Part shown: piece after piece, positions 1 through 8,621 of the stretch
Numbering within the stretch: position 1 is the first letter of the stretch
How the letters are laid out: every line of letters begins with the position of its first letter
DNA from: UBA2883 sp964017965
Lineage (GTDB): Bacteria; Cyanobacteriota; Vampirovibrionia; Gastranaerophilales; Gastranaerophilaceae
Reading direction: 5' to 3'
NCBI GenBank assembly: GCA_964017965.1
Contig: CAXHNV010000001.1
Coordinates: forward strand, 496,001-560,000
Length of the DNA stretch: 64,000 bases
The notes under the pieces: model-generated
Told to the model about the DNA's origin: nothing
The model's input: only the letters and a program-made list of their open reading frames with translations
The model's database searches: none
Translations under genes and position numbers: made by a program

Positions 1-473
1 TCTTCCACGATAGCGTTTAAAGAGCCGTCTGAGTTACGAACCATTCTGCCGTATCCGGTAGGGTTCTCGAAGACAGCGCTCATAGCGGTTATATCGGAAT
101 TTAGGCTTCTGTGAGCTTCGATAAAAGTTTTAATAGTTTCTGATGTAATCAACGGGATATCACCGTTAAGGATAATCACTTCACCGTCAAAGTTTTCAAG
201 ATAAGGGCAAGCCATGCTAACAGCGTGACCTGTACCAAGTTGAGGCGATTGAAGAACTGTTTTTGCGTTATCATAATTAGATTTAACGTATTCTTCAACG
301 CGTTCAGCCTGATGACCTACAATAACGTAGTTTTCATCAGCAAGATTTGTATTATTTACAGCGTCGATAATGTAGCCCAAAAGTGATTTGTTAAAAATTT
401 CGTGTAACACTTTCGGGGTATCAGATTTCATTCTTGTACCTTTACCTGCTGCCAAAATTATTGATTTAACCAT
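1..473 (-). CDS. glmU: GlmU, N-terminal part (partial, runs off window)
   Basis: This is the start of the bifunctional UDP-N-acetylglucosamine pyrophosphorylase / glucosamine-1-phosphate acetyltransferase, which makes UDP-GlcNAc for cell-wall and lipopolysaccharide synthesis in the cytoplasm. Only about 157 codons of the uridylyltransferase domain are inside the window. The N-terminus shows the nucleotide-binding signature LAAGKGTRMKSDTPKVLH, followed by GHQAE, QLGTGHAV and NGDIPL, all typical of GlmU. The ATG at 473 is chosen because AAAAGGAG lies just upstream; an ATG at 480 leads to an immediate stop. The acetyltransferase half must lie to the left of the window. Confidence 0.93.
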   Translation of the reverse strand, partial: MVKSIILAAGKGTRMKSDTPKVLHEIFNKSLLGYIIDAVNNTNLADENYVIVGHQAERVEEYVKSNYDNAKTVLQSPQLGTGHAVSMACPYLENFDGEVIILNGDIPLITSETIKTFIEAHRSLNSDITAMSAVFENPTGYGRMVRNSDGSLNAIVE

Positions 474-532
474 TTTTCATTACTCCTTTTTATCTATTTT
501 ATCACTAAATATTACAAATGTAACAAATCATG

Positions 533-648
533 GAAACCATGAAATTCAGAGGGTTTTGAACACTTTTTATATATGTATTAGAAGAAAAAAAGAGCTTTAC
601 TATGGCTGCAATTCAAGGTCAAAATACTTCATCTGCTGCTTCTTCACC
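533..648 (+). repeat. 116-bp direct repeat, copy 1 (upstream region plus gene start)
   Basis: This segment is identical to 2245-2360 except for one base (T at 638, C at 2350). It covers the untranslated upstream region and the first 16 codons of both EF-hand genes. The repeat extends well into non-coding DNA, so the duplicated genes probably share the same promoter and leader. It marks a recent tandem duplication or a gene conversion. Confidence 0.95.
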
Positions 649-1822
649 TGCCAAAGTCCAGCCAAAAGGTGTAATTAGTATTGGCTTAACTGCTGAACAA
701 GCTAAAGCTCAAAATTTGAACAGTTTATTTACTAAATACGATGCAAATCATGACGGTGTTATTGATGAAGCAGAATTTAAGAAATATAGTGAAGAGACAT
801 ATTCCGATTTGCGAAATGGTGGTATTGGTATTGGTGGTGCATTGGCAGGAGCTGCAAAGGAGGTAGTAAAGAAAACTAATGGAACTTTATCCGATTTGGA
901 TTCGAACAAAATTACAGGCGGAATGCAATCAGCAGTTAAGGCTACTTCGTCAGTTAATGTTAAAGAGACAAAGGCTAAAGCAATTGTTACCGAAACGGAT
1001 AATAGTGCTCAATCAATTGATACTGCTGCTGAAACAATTAACCGGAATATTGATAATGATTTAGATGAGACTAATGAAAACAGTTTAATCAATCAACTTT
1101 ATACACGGTATCGCAATAAAGAGTTTACAGAAGATGAACGTTCATATTATCAAGAACAAGGAATTGATTTAGATAATCTAAATGATGAACAAACTAAGAA
1201 TTTAGCGAGACAGGCTATTCTTTCAAAATATACCGTCGATATGATTGATCCTATATTGACTGCTATAGAAAATAATGATGCTGATGCTTTTGCAAAATCT
1301 GCACAAATTTTAATGAAAACCCAGTGTAACACCGCAGATTTGGCTAACGCAATTATGGCAATTGCACACGCGGCGGGCAAGAGTTTCTCTGAAGAACAAG
1401 TACGTACAATGGTTAATGCTTACGCTCAAACCTATCAACACGAAGAAGGTGTTGACGAAGAGTTAGAAGAAATTGTACATACTGATGTTATGACATACGC
1501 TGATCAAGAGTATATTGAACTCTTGTATAAAAATAACGCTCAAATAGCTGACCGACTGAATGAAATTGCTCAGAATGTTGCAAACAATACAACTGATGAA
1601 ACCCGTAAGGCTATGTTGAATAATGTTGTAAAAAACTCTGCTGAGATAGTTAAAAACTCTCAAAGTCAAACGGATTCATCTGAACAAAATACAGTAAAGC
1701 CTGCGCCGCTTGAGCAAAAACCGGTTTCAAACCCGATTCAAAACAGTGCACAAGTTAACTATATCAACGATTTGAAACAAGCTGCTTTGGAATTTCAGGC
1801 TCAATATGAACAAAAAATGTAA
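602..1822 (+). CDS. EF-hand protein, lineage-specific, cut short by a frameshift
   Basis: The family is unknown to me. It starts with MAAIQGQNTSSAASSP and has a canonical calcium-binding EF-hand loop at about residues 46-57 (D-A-N-H-D-G-V-I-D-E-A-E), then a long helical region with no signal peptide or membrane segment. The gene at 2314-4242 is a paralogue with the same start, the same EF-hand position and matching helical blocks, but this copy lacks the LysM domain. The reading frame stops at 1820-1822 right after a run of six A residues; the paralogue continues for about 140 more residues, and its equivalent is found here in another frame (1834-2214). The product may therefore be a truncated protein or the gene may be inactive. 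There is no obvious strong ribosome binding site. Confidence 0.75.
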   Translation: MAAIQGQNTSSAASSPAKVQPKGVISIGLTAEQAKAQNLNSLFTKYDANHDGVIDEAEFKKYSEETYSDLRNGGIGIGGALAGAAKEVVKKTNGTLSDLDSNKITGGMQSAVKATSSVNVKETKAKAIVTETDNSAQSIDTAAETINRNIDNDLDETNENSLINQLYTRYRNKEFTEDERSYYQEQGIDLDNLNDEQTKNLARQAILSKYTVDMIDPILTAIENNDADAFAKSAQILMKTQCNTADLANAIMAIAHAAGKSFSEEQVRTMVNAYAQTYQHEEGVDEELEEIVHTDVMTYADQEYIELLYKNNAQIADRLNEIAQNVANNTTDETRKAMLNNVVKNSAEIVKNSQSQTDSSEQNTVKPAPLEQKPVSNPIQNSAQVNYINDLKQAALEFQAQYEQKM

Positions 1823-1833
1823 TTCCAGAGGAT

Positions 1834-2214
1834 TTGCAGCACTCTTTTGAAACTGTTCAGGAATATCGTGATTTTACGGGTTCCGGTATGACTTTAATAG
1901 AATACCAGAAAACGAAATCTAACTTGAAAAGTAATTTTACAACAGTAGTTGATGATATTGTAAAGAGTTACTCTACAATACCTGATAAGTTTAAAACAAA
2001 GGTTTTGACGTTGTTCGATACTTTAGACAATAATATGCGCGGCGAATTATTCCTCGGCGGAAGTAATGATGTACGCGCATTTATGAATAAATACGGTTAT
2101 ATGAATAACGAAAAGCTTATGACATACATTGAGAGACATCCTTCAGATTTGAAAGATGCGCCTCTGAATGTACAGCGAATGGTTGAAGATATTAAAAAAG
2201 AACAAGTTTCATAA
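1834..2214 (+). pseudogene. C-terminal remnant of the frameshifted EF-hand gene
   Basis: This open frame begins without a start codon or ribosome binding site. It reads from the A-run at 1812-1817 into residues that match the C-terminal block of the paralogue at 2314-4242: IPE, then QEYRDF, GMT, EYQ, NNFTT, IPDKFK, DNN, ELFLG, VRAFMNKYGYM. One extra A in the six-A run would join it in frame to the upstream gene. It is best read as the detached tail of that gene, through a real one-base loss or an assembly error. The TTG at 1834 is only a nominal start. Confidence 0.75.
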
Positions 2215-2244
2215 CCATTTTGTAAACTCATGTTACAAATATCT

Positions 2245-2360
2245 GAAACCATGAAATTCAGAGGGTTTTGAACACTTTTTATATATGTATTAGAAGAAAA
2301 AAAGAGCTTTACTATGGCTGCAATTCAAGGTCAAAATACTTCATCTGCCGCTTCTTCACC
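2245..2360 (+). repeat. 116-bp direct repeat, copy 2
   Basis: This is the second copy of the 533-648 repeat, with one mismatch. It lies between the frameshifted EF-hand gene and its intact LysM-containing paralogue and supplies the latter's upstream region and first 16 codons. Confidence 0.95.
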
Positions 2361-4242
2361 GGTTCAAAACGAAAACGGTGTCGGAAAACTTCGTGTTGGT
2401 TTGACCGCTGAACAAGCTAATGCAGAAGGTTTAAACAGTTTATTTACTAAATATAATAAAGACGGTGATAACACCATAAGTCAGTCTGAGTTTGACACAT
2501 ACCTGAGCGAAACATCAAATCAGCAGCAACAGGATATAACCAGCGCTTCCGGAAAAAGAACCGCTGTTGGAGGTGTCTATACAATTCAAGCCGGTGATTC
2601 TTTGAGCAAGATTGCCAAGGATTTTGGTATACCATTATTAGACCTTTATAACGCTAACGTTGATGTTATCGGAAAAAGTATAAATTCAACTATTCACCCG
2701 GGTCAGCAGTTAAAGATAGCGAAAACTCAAACCTCACAACCTGAGAACAACAATACTCAGACAGAAGCACCTACAAAGGCTGCTAAAAAAGAAAAAATGG
2801 CTAAGATGTTAGCTGCTTTCGGTATTGATGTAACAAACGAGGATACCCAAAAACTGTTGGAACAGTTTAAAGGACTGTCACATGAACAAAAACACGAAAT
2901 CATGCATAAACTCATGGGGCAGTATATTGATTTTGAAAAAGTAGACACAAGGTTTACCGACAAGAATGTTGATGAAATTGTTCAAATGCTCGGTATTGAT
3001 CAAGAAAAATGGGAAGCTGCAAACACGGCTCAAAAAGGTACAATCCTTGCTGAATCAATGAACGCAAGGTTTAGAGCCGACTTAGACACTGAAAACCAAG
3101 ATAGCGGATATAACAAAGCTCTTAGACGTTTAAAATCCGGAGGTATTACCGATAAAGAACGGGAAATGTATGGTTCCAAGTTTGATTTCAACAATCTTTC
3201 AGAAGAAGATTACGAAAACTTAGCCAAACTTTCTGTTGCTCAAGGTTATGTTTCAACTGTTATAGCAATTGCTCATGACCAGTTTGATAAAGAGAATGAC
3301 GAAGACTTTTCAGTACTTGCTCAATCATACATGCGCTCGGTATTCAAATCAGAAGTCGGCGGCGGTAAAGATATAGAAAACCTTCTGGTATTCTTAGGCG
3401 GAACCCGTAAGGTTACAAATGATGAAATTAAGTCGTTACTTGAAACCTATTCTGAGGTTCACAAAAGCGACGGTACAGAAGATTCATTACTTCAAAAAGC
3501 AGCATTCCATGTTGTAATGGAAAATGTTGATGAAGAACACATCAGGATGTTGTACCAAAATAACGCTAATGAAATAGACGCGTTGAACGAGGTAGCAAGA
3601 ACTGTTGCTGCAAATACAACTGATGAATCACGTAAATCTATGTTGAATAACATAGTTGCTAATTCTTCTGAGATAGTTAAAGGCAATAATAATTCAGGCT
3701 CCCAAAATACTAATAGAAATGTTGGTGCTCAGCCTGTTTCAAACCCGGTCCAACAAAATGTGGTACAAATCAGTTATGTATCTGATTTACGTCAAGCTTC
3801 TCAAGCGTATCAGGCTCAACAAGCTCAGATGAATGATGATAACGCTATTCCTGAACAATATAGACAACAGTTTACTACTATTCAAGAATATCGTGACTTC
3901 AAAGGTACAGGCATGACAATGGCGGAATACCAGCGTGCCAAATCTTTTATGAAGAATAATTTTACAACAGCTATGAATACTCTTGTAGAAAACTATGCCA
4001 ATATTCCTGACAAGTTTAAACCAAAAATATTATCATTCTTTGATGCTATGGATAATAACACTGCAGGTGAATTGTATTTGAACGCAAACGATAAAGTTCG
4101 TGCTTTTATGGATAAATACAATTATATGACTAATGAAAAACTGTTAACTTATGTTGAGATTCATCCTGCATGTATTAATGACGCGCCAAAAGGTATCCAG
4201 CAGATGATTAGAGAACTTCAAGAGGAGCAGCCGCAACAATAG
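2314..4242 (+). CDS. EF-hand plus LysM protein, lineage-specific
   Basis: This 642-residue protein shares its N-terminus with the gene at 602. Visible parts are an EF-hand loop at about residues 48-59 (N-K-D-G-D-N-T-I-S-Q-S-E), a LysM domain at about 89-136 (YTIQAGDSLSKIAKDFGIP, then HPGQQLKI) and long helical regions to the C-terminus. LysM domains usually bind peptidoglycan or chitin-type glycans, so an envelope or surface role is likely, yet no signal peptide is visible; export would have to use another route. The last 35 bp overlap the convergent pdxA-like gene. Relative to the upstream paralogue it has gained the LysM block and kept the full C-terminus. The function is unknown. Confidence 0.8.
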   Translation: MAAIQGQNTSSAASSPVQNENGVGKLRVGLTAEQANAEGLNSLFTKYNKDGDNTISQSEFDTYLSETSNQQQQDITSASGKRTAVGGVYTIQAGDSLSKIAKDFGIPLLDLYNANVDVIGKSINSTIHPGQQLKIAKTQTSQPENNNTQTEAPTKAAKKEKMAKMLAAFGIDVTNEDTQKLLEQFKGLSHEQKHEIMHKLMGQYIDFEKVDTRFTDKNVDEIVQMLGIDQEKWEAANTAQKGTILAESMNARFRADLDTENQDSGYNKALRRLKSGGITDKEREMYGSKFDFNNLSEEDYENLAKLSVAQGYVSTVIAIAHDQFDKENDEDFSVLAQSYMRSVFKSEVGGGKDIENLLVFLGGTRKVTNDEIKSLLETYSEVHKSDGTEDSLLQKAAFHVVMENVDEEHIRMLYQNNANEIDALNEVARTVAANTTDESRKSMLNNIVANSSEIVKGNNNSGSQNTNRNVGAQPVSNPVQQNVVQISYVSDLRQASQAYQAQQAQMNDDNAIPEQYRQQFTTIQEYRDFKGTGMTMAEYQRAKSFMKNNFTTAMNTLVENYANIPDKFKPKILSFFDAMDNNTAGELYLNANDKVRAFMDKYNYMTNEKLLTYVEIHPACINDAPKGIQQMIRELQEEQPQQ

Positions 4243-5146
4243 CTTCTGCCATAGATTGAGGGTTTGCAACATCTTTGCCGGCGATATCGAACGCTGTTCC
4301 ATGACACGGTGAGGTTCTTATGATGTCTAAACCGATAGTCATATTAACTGTCTTTTCGCTTGCAACGGTCTTAATCGGTATCAGACCCTGATCGTGATAC
4401 ATAGCAATATAACAATCATAAGGTGCATTATTACCTTTTAAATAATTCTGTCCCGCTTCAATAAACAATGTATCAGCAGGTAACGGGTTTGTTATATCGA
4501 TTCCCTCAGAGCGTAAAGCTTCAACCGCAGGGATTATTATCTCAATCTCTTCTTTGCCCAGAATTCCGCCTTCACCGGCATGTGGGTTCAACGCGCACAG
4601 TGCAAATTTCGGGTTGCTGTTATGATAATGGGTTTGCCAAAATGTTTGCAGCCTTTTGACTTTTTCTATAATCATCTCTTTTGTAATAACTATGTCTTTC
4701 AAAGCAACGTGTCTTGTCAAAAGCAAGACGTTGAAACCGTTTGAAACAAATAACATCTCTGCTTTTTGCCCGTCTTTTGCAAGATAATGTTCAAGTACCT
4801 CTGTTTGACCGTTGAAATAGTGACCCGCAAGGTGCATTGCCTCTTTTGAAACAGGTGCCGTAACAATCGCTTGCGGTCTGATTTCACAGGCTTTTTTCAG
4901 TGCCTGAAACGAGAATTCGCCCGATTCTTTTGTGAGTTTACCAAACTCAACCTCTCCTTCATAATCGATGTCGATGACCTCATAGTCTTTATTGAGTTTC
5001 GGATAAAGTTCCAGAGACTTTTTATTCGTTATAATAACAATTTTATCTTCAGGCAAATCAAGACAGTTCAATGCCTTAACAGTTATCTCAGCACCGATTC
5101 CGTTTATATCACCTGTTGTTATTGCTATTTTGTTACTATACTTCAT
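4208..5146 (-). CDS. pdxA: PdxA-family dehydrogenase
   Basis: The protein (312 residues) is an NAD-dependent dehydrogenase of the 4-hydroxythreonine-4-phosphate dehydrogenase family. Clear family motifs are TTGDINGIGAEI at the N-terminus, LNPHAGEGG, the metal-site region AMYHDQGLIPIK, and RTSPCHGTAFDIAGK. Two roles are possible: pyridoxal phosphate synthesis (PdxA), or the PdxA2 step that oxidises phosphorylated four-carbon acid sugars to give dihydroxyacetone phosphate. The gene overlaps the upstream DUF1537 kinase gene by 11 bp, and this pairing is the known signature of the PdxA2 catabolic pathway, which favours the second role. ATG at 5146 is preferred over TTG at 5155 because it gives the usual family N-terminus. 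The 3' end overlaps the convergent EF-hand/LysM gene. Confidence 0.9.
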   Translation of the reverse strand: MKYSNKIAITTGDINGIGAEITVKALNCLDLPEDKIVIITNKKSLELYPKLNKDYEVIDIDYEGEVEFGKLTKESGEFSFQALKKACEIRPQAIVTAPVSKEAMHLAGHYFNGQTEVLEHYLAKDGQKAEMLFVSNGFNVLLLTRHVALKDIVITKEMIIEKVKRLQTFWQTHYHNSNPKFALCALNPHAGEGGILGKEEIEIIIPAVEALRSEGIDITNPLPADTLFIEAGQNYLKGNNAPYDCYIAMYHDQGLIPIKTVASEKTVNMTIGLDIIRTSPCHGTAFDIAGKDVANPQSMAEAIVAAAPLEVL

Positions 5147-6443
5147 GGTTATCAATATAATGTAATATATCTATCAGAGTTTTAGGGGTTCCCAAATTAC
5201 CTGATTTTGTAATGATTAACTGATTATGCTCGTCTCTGCAAAGTGCAATAGCAGGTGCAGCCTCATCCAGCATAGTTAGTTCAGTTGCTGAGATTGCATT
5301 ACAGCATTTGAAAGATGTTTCCCCGCCTAATAATATCAATAAAATGTTTAATCTTTCCTGTACACGTTTTGTTAATTCTGCAAGATAATCGGTAATCTTG
5401 CTTGCAAACTTAGGTCGTGTAAGCTCTTCTTTCAATGAATCATCAGAGAACCCGTCAAAGTTTTCTAAAAGTTTTGAAGAGTGAACAATAACAGTGTTTT
5501 CACGTGCAAGATTATCAACAATATGGTTAATAATATCGTCTGTAACACCTTCAAGTATGTTTTGAGGGGTCAAAGACAAGAAAACGAGGTTATCGTAATC
5601 ATAGCTCTGTTCAAGATGTTCAATCTGAGTCGCGTTAATCTGTGTTGCGCTTCCTGATACAATTAGTCGCGGAAGCTTCGGTATTGTTACCTTTTCACAT
5701 TCGGTTTCATCCTGTTCTTCAAGCCATTGTTTAGCAAGGATTTTGCCTGTAGAAGCTGTTCCTGCAGGAAGTATTTTGTAGTTTGATTTGTTGATTGCAA
5801 GCACGATTTGTTCAATATCGACAAGGCTCACTGCGTCTGCAACGATTAGTTTTTTACCCTGTTTTACGAGTTCGTTTATCTTAACAAGTATAGGACCCGC
5901 TCCGTTCATAATCGTTTTTAAATCAAGCGTAGCAACGAGTTCAGCCTGTTCACCAAGTTGGGTTTTGAACAATGTAGGAACGTGAGATTCTGTGATTGGT
6001 GAATGCGGGTCGCGCGCCATTTCTGTTCTGCCGATAGGTACGCATTTGGACAGGTGATAGCCGCCCACTGTTATTCTGCCTTCAGTTGGGAATGCAGGAA
6101 TAATAATCGCAACATCATAATCGAGTTCTTCGAGCATAGCAAGCGTTTCAACCGCAATGTTACCTCTTATTGTAGAATCTATTTTTTTATAAAAATGTTC
6201 AAGATTAAGATTAGTGGTGAGATTCTGAATAGTTGTTATAATCTTTTGTCGGGCAATTTCAGGGCTGACATTTCTTGTTTCTGTTGAAATTGCCCATACT
6301 TCTGTGTTTGAATCATCCTCAGGCGGAATAGACGGATTTAATAAAATTTTCGTCTCTGCAATACATTTCTTGAATTGAAGTGCTGTATCGTTTGCACCTG
6401 TTAAGTCATCGGCGATTATACCGACAATGTTAGATAGTTTCAT
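5136..6443 (-). CDS. Four-carbon acid sugar kinase (DUF1537 family)
   Basis: A 435-residue kinase of the DUF1537 family, whose characterised members phosphorylate D-threonate, D-erythronate and similar acids. Family hallmarks are IIADDLTGANDTA at the N-terminus, FYKKIDSTIRGN in the N-terminal substrate domain, LIVSGSAT at the domain junction, and GGETS plus ITKSGNLGTP in the C-terminal nucleotide-binding domain. The stop overlaps the start of the pdxA-like gene, and its own start overlaps ssb by 14 bp, so ssb, this kinase and the dehydrogenase probably form one transcript. Together the kinase and dehydrogenase could turn a four-carbon acid sugar into dihydroxyacetone phosphate. The exact substrate cannot be told from sequence. 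No dedicated transporter is nearby. Confidence 0.9.
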   Translation of the reverse strand: MKLSNIVGIIADDLTGANDTALQFKKCIAETKILLNPSIPPEDDSNTEVWAISTETRNVSPEIARQKIITTIQNLTTNLNLEHFYKKIDSTIRGNIAVETLAMLEELDYDVAIIIPAFPTEGRITVGGYHLSKCVPIGRTEMARDPHSPITESHVPTLFKTQLGEQAELVATLDLKTIMNGAGPILVKINELVKQGKKLIVADAVSLVDIEQIVLAINKSNYKILPAGTASTGKILAKQWLEEQDETECEKVTIPKLPRLIVSGSATQINATQIEHLEQSYDYDNLVFLSLTPQNILEGVTDDIINHIVDNLARENTVIVHSSKLLENFDGFSDDSLKEELTRPKFASKITDYLAELTKRVQERLNILLILLGGETSFKCCNAISATELTMLDEAAPAIALCRDEHNQLIITKSGNLGTPKTLIDILHYIDNHEV

Positions 6444-6798
6444 TAGACTCTCTCTTTGCCCCTAATAATTTGTAATTGGATACGGTAATTATATAAGACT
6501 GTCTGGTTTCACCTGTTTGGTCTTGCCATGAGTTTGACCTTATGCGGCCTTCTACAACAAGCATACGTCCTTTTTTGATGTTCTCAAACGCTACTCTTGC
6601 GCGTGAACGTCTGCCGGATGAGTTTAAATCGTTAGTAATATCCCACAATTCACAGTTGAACCAATCTGTTACCTCGGAAGAGGTTTTGTTATCCCAGCGG
6701 TTCACGGCAAGCGAGAATGTTGTACGTGATCTGCCTGATTCATAATCTTTTATTTCAGCGTCTCTGCCGACTCTACCAACGACTATTACTGTATTCAT
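6430..6798 (-). CDS. ssb: Single-stranded DNA-binding protein
   Basis: A short (122-residue) OB-fold protein with the SSB pattern: NTVIVVGRVGRDAEI, then FSLAVNRWD, DWFNCELW, GRMLVVEGRIRSNSW and SYIITVSNYKLLG. SSB coats single-stranded DNA in replication and repair. It lacks the long acidic C-terminal tail of standard SSB, ending ESNETI, so it may be a secondary SSB. The ATG at 6798 is chosen because TTTAGGAG lies five bases upstream; a longer open frame to 6837 has no such site. It is the first gene of an apparent operon with the acid-sugar kinase, an unusual pairing. Confidence 0.9.
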   Translation of the reverse strand: MNTVIVVGRVGRDAEIKDYESGRSRTTFSLAVNRWDNKTSSEVTDWFNCELWDITNDLNSSGRRSRARVAFENIKKGRMLVVEGRIRSNSWQDQTGETRQSYIITVSNYKLLGAKRESNETI

Positions 6799-6941
6799 GT
6801 ATACTCCTAAAACTTTTTCTACAATACATTGTAACATATAAGAAAAATTTGCTTAATTTATTGTAAAATTTTGTTAAACACTAGCAATAATTTATGTTTT
6901 CATGTTTTGTAGTATATGTGTAGTGAATATGGTGGTGAAAT

Positions 6942-7439
6942 ATGTCAGTTACATTAAACACTCAAAATACCGCATTTGACAGTATGCGCAGTCGTACAGT
7001 TCAAAATAAACCAAGTTTTAAAGCTAATGAAGAAGTTACAACTCAACCTCAAGCACAGGACGAAGTTGTTACTCAAGAACCTAAGAAGAAAAAAGGTTTT
7101 ATAAGAAAGTTTAAAGATGGGATGTCTTCTTTCAAGAAATCCTGTGTTGTCGCTGATGAATATGCAAAGGGCACATTCAAAGGATTATTCTTTGGCGGTA
7201 TTGCAGCCGGTGCTGTATTAGGCGCTGACGCTATCAAGGGTGCTTCAAAGATTATTAAAGACACAAAAGCTGGTGAAATTGCAGAAAAAGCTGTAAAAGT
7301 ATTATCAACTAAGGGTAAGGTTGTAGCAGGTGCTTTAGGTCTTGCTGTTTTAGGCTACAATCTATTCAAAGCAAGCTTAAACGCTTCTGAAAAGAAAGCT
7401 AATGTTGACCACCGCTGGGGTTCAGGTCATAACGGTTAG
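6942..7439 (+). CDS. Lineage-specific protein with glycine/alanine-rich hydrophobic segments
   Basis: I do not recognise the family. The 165-residue protein has a polar N-terminus with the patch KPSFKANEE (Phe at residue 26), a stretch rich in Gln and Glu, then a basic segment (PKKKKGFIRKFKDG) and two hydrophobic Gly/Ala-rich segments (around residues 85-105 and 125-145). The ending, VDHRWGSGHNG, is polar. GGTGG upstream of the ATG can act as ribosome binding site. It is followed after 10 bp by the next lineage gene on the same strand. Confidence 0.7.
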   Translation: MSVTLNTQNTAFDSMRSRTVQNKPSFKANEEVTTQPQAQDEVVTQEPKKKKGFIRKFKDGMSSFKKSCVVADEYAKGTFKGLFFGGIAAGAVLGADAIKGASKIIKDTKAGEIAEKAVKVLSTKGKVVAGALGLAVLGYNLFKASLNASEKKANVDHRWGSGHNG

Positions 7440-7449
7440 AGCGTAGACT

Positions 7450-8046
7450 ATGCAGATTCAAGCTAACCAGCAAAGTTTTAACGGCTCTTACAGGATGTAT
7501 TTTTATACTCCTGACGGTAAGAGAATTGTTTCTGATGAGAATATGAAGAAATGTCTTCATTATGTTGAAGCGCATTTGAACAACTCAAAACGTGTTAAAC
7601 AATGTAATATGGATTTGGTCGACACGTTCCGCTCCGGTCAGGTCATTAATAACAGACGTATCGGCGGCGATGTTGATTACGCTTATAATCCGAGGATAAG
7701 AGCGGTGTTTAAACGTATAAAAGAGCGTACCGACGGGTTTGTAAGGATTGTAACCGGTAAGGACGCAGATTTTGTCGATGAAAACTTCGGTAAAGCAATA
7801 GGTGTAGCAAAACGCGAAGGGTTAGAACGCGCAGGTTCTACAAGAACATTTGAAACCTCTTACGCTGTTGGCAGATATTATGACAGAGCTGTCGAGTTTG
7901 CCAACAGAAAAAACTCAGGTGAAAGAGCTTTTGGCGTTGCTTTTACCCCGATTTATAAAAAGAACGGTGATATTAAAGGGTTTGAATACCACCACGCAGG
8001 TTATTTTAATGAAGCCAAAATCGACCCCAACGCCACTACTTTATAA
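7450..8046 (+). CDS. Hypothetical protein, lineage-specific
   Basis: No family recognised. The 198-residue protein begins MQIQANQQSFNGSYRMYF, carrying the N-terminal Phe-Asn-Gly patch seen in several proteins of this window. The body is soluble and mixed alpha/beta in appearance, with many Arg and Tyr residues and a central KRIKERTDGFVRIVTGKDADF segment spread over residues 90-112. It starts 10 bp after the previous gene and probably shares its transcript. The stop lies 11 bp before the convergent nuclease gene. Confidence 0.7.
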   Translation: MQIQANQQSFNGSYRMYFYTPDGKRIVSDENMKKCLHYVEAHLNNSKRVKQCNMDLVDTFRSGQVINNRRIGGDVDYAYNPRIRAVFKRIKERTDGFVRIVTGKDADFVDENFGKAIGVAKREGLERAGSTRTFETSYAVGRYYDRAVEFANRKNSGERAFGVAFTPIYKKNGDIKGFEYHHAGYFNEAKIDPNATTL

Positions 8047-8057
8047 ATATAAAAAAT

Positions 8058-8486
8058 TCAATGTTTTATATAAATGTATTCAAGAGCGTTGCCTGATTCA
8101 AGCATGTATTTGTTGATGTTGAGGTTGCCTAAGTAGACAGTTCCCAGTGTTCTTCCGTAAGCGTCTTTACCTTGTCTTAGTAGGTATAAGTGTTTTTTAT
8201 TGTTGGTTTCAAACAGTTTAATTAGAACTTTTTTCTGTTGGATTCCTTTTGCAGTTACTTCTTCGATTGTCATTTTGTTTTTGTAGGCTTGAGTGTAAGC
8301 TCTGTGGATTTCTTTAGTTTCAAAGCAGTCGATACCGATTAGTCGAATGTTTTCTTTTTCATTCTTCTCGTTTATAACTTCAATTGTGTCACCGTCATAG
8401 ACCCGACTAAGCCTAACCTGCACTCTTTCTGCAGCAAACACTGCCAAACCCAAAACCATAAACAGTAACAAAATAATCTTTTTCAT
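8058..8486 (-). CDS. Secreted staphylococcal-nuclease-like protein, copy 1
   Basis: A 142-residue protein with a signal peptide (MKKIILLLFMVLGLAVFAA) and a thermonuclease fold. The residues matching the catalytic set of staphylococcal nuclease are present: DGDT (calcium-binding Asp), IRLIGID..ET (Arg, Asp, Glu) and YGRTL (second catalytic Arg). It should cut DNA or RNA outside the cytoplasm, for nutrition or defence. The protein ends soon after NALEYIYIKH, so it lacks the last helix of the classical enzyme. A close paralogue of the same length is at 27871-28299. Each copy is divergent from an XRE regulator with nearly equal spacing (135 and 134 bp). GGAGTAAATT precedes the ATG. Confidence 0.88.
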   Translation of the reverse strand: MKKIILLLFMVLGLAVFAAERVQVRLSRVYDGDTIEVINEKNEKENIRLIGIDCFETKEIHRAYTQAYKNKMTIEEVTAKGIQQKKVLIKLFETNNKKHLYLLRQGKDAYGRTLGTVYLGNLNINKYMLESGNALEYIYIKH

Positions 8487-8621
8487 AATTTACTCCTTTC
8501 AATAAAAATACATTTTAATTTTGTAATTTAACACTTTTATTAGACTTTTTTACAATTTAATTTCTTAATTCTGTCATTACATTGGATAGAAAAGGCAAAA
8601 AAAATACATTATTATATTTAT

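Noticed and set aside
388..678. Open frame across the glmU start and EF-hand upstream region
   Set aside because: It overlaps the glmU N-terminus, the intergenic promoter region and the first EF-hand codons in another frame; no family match.
1805..1825. Programmed -1 frameshift at the A-run
   Set aside because: The site lacks a classical slippery heptamer: the A-site codon ATG would have to re-pair as AAT. A simple one-base deletion explains it better.
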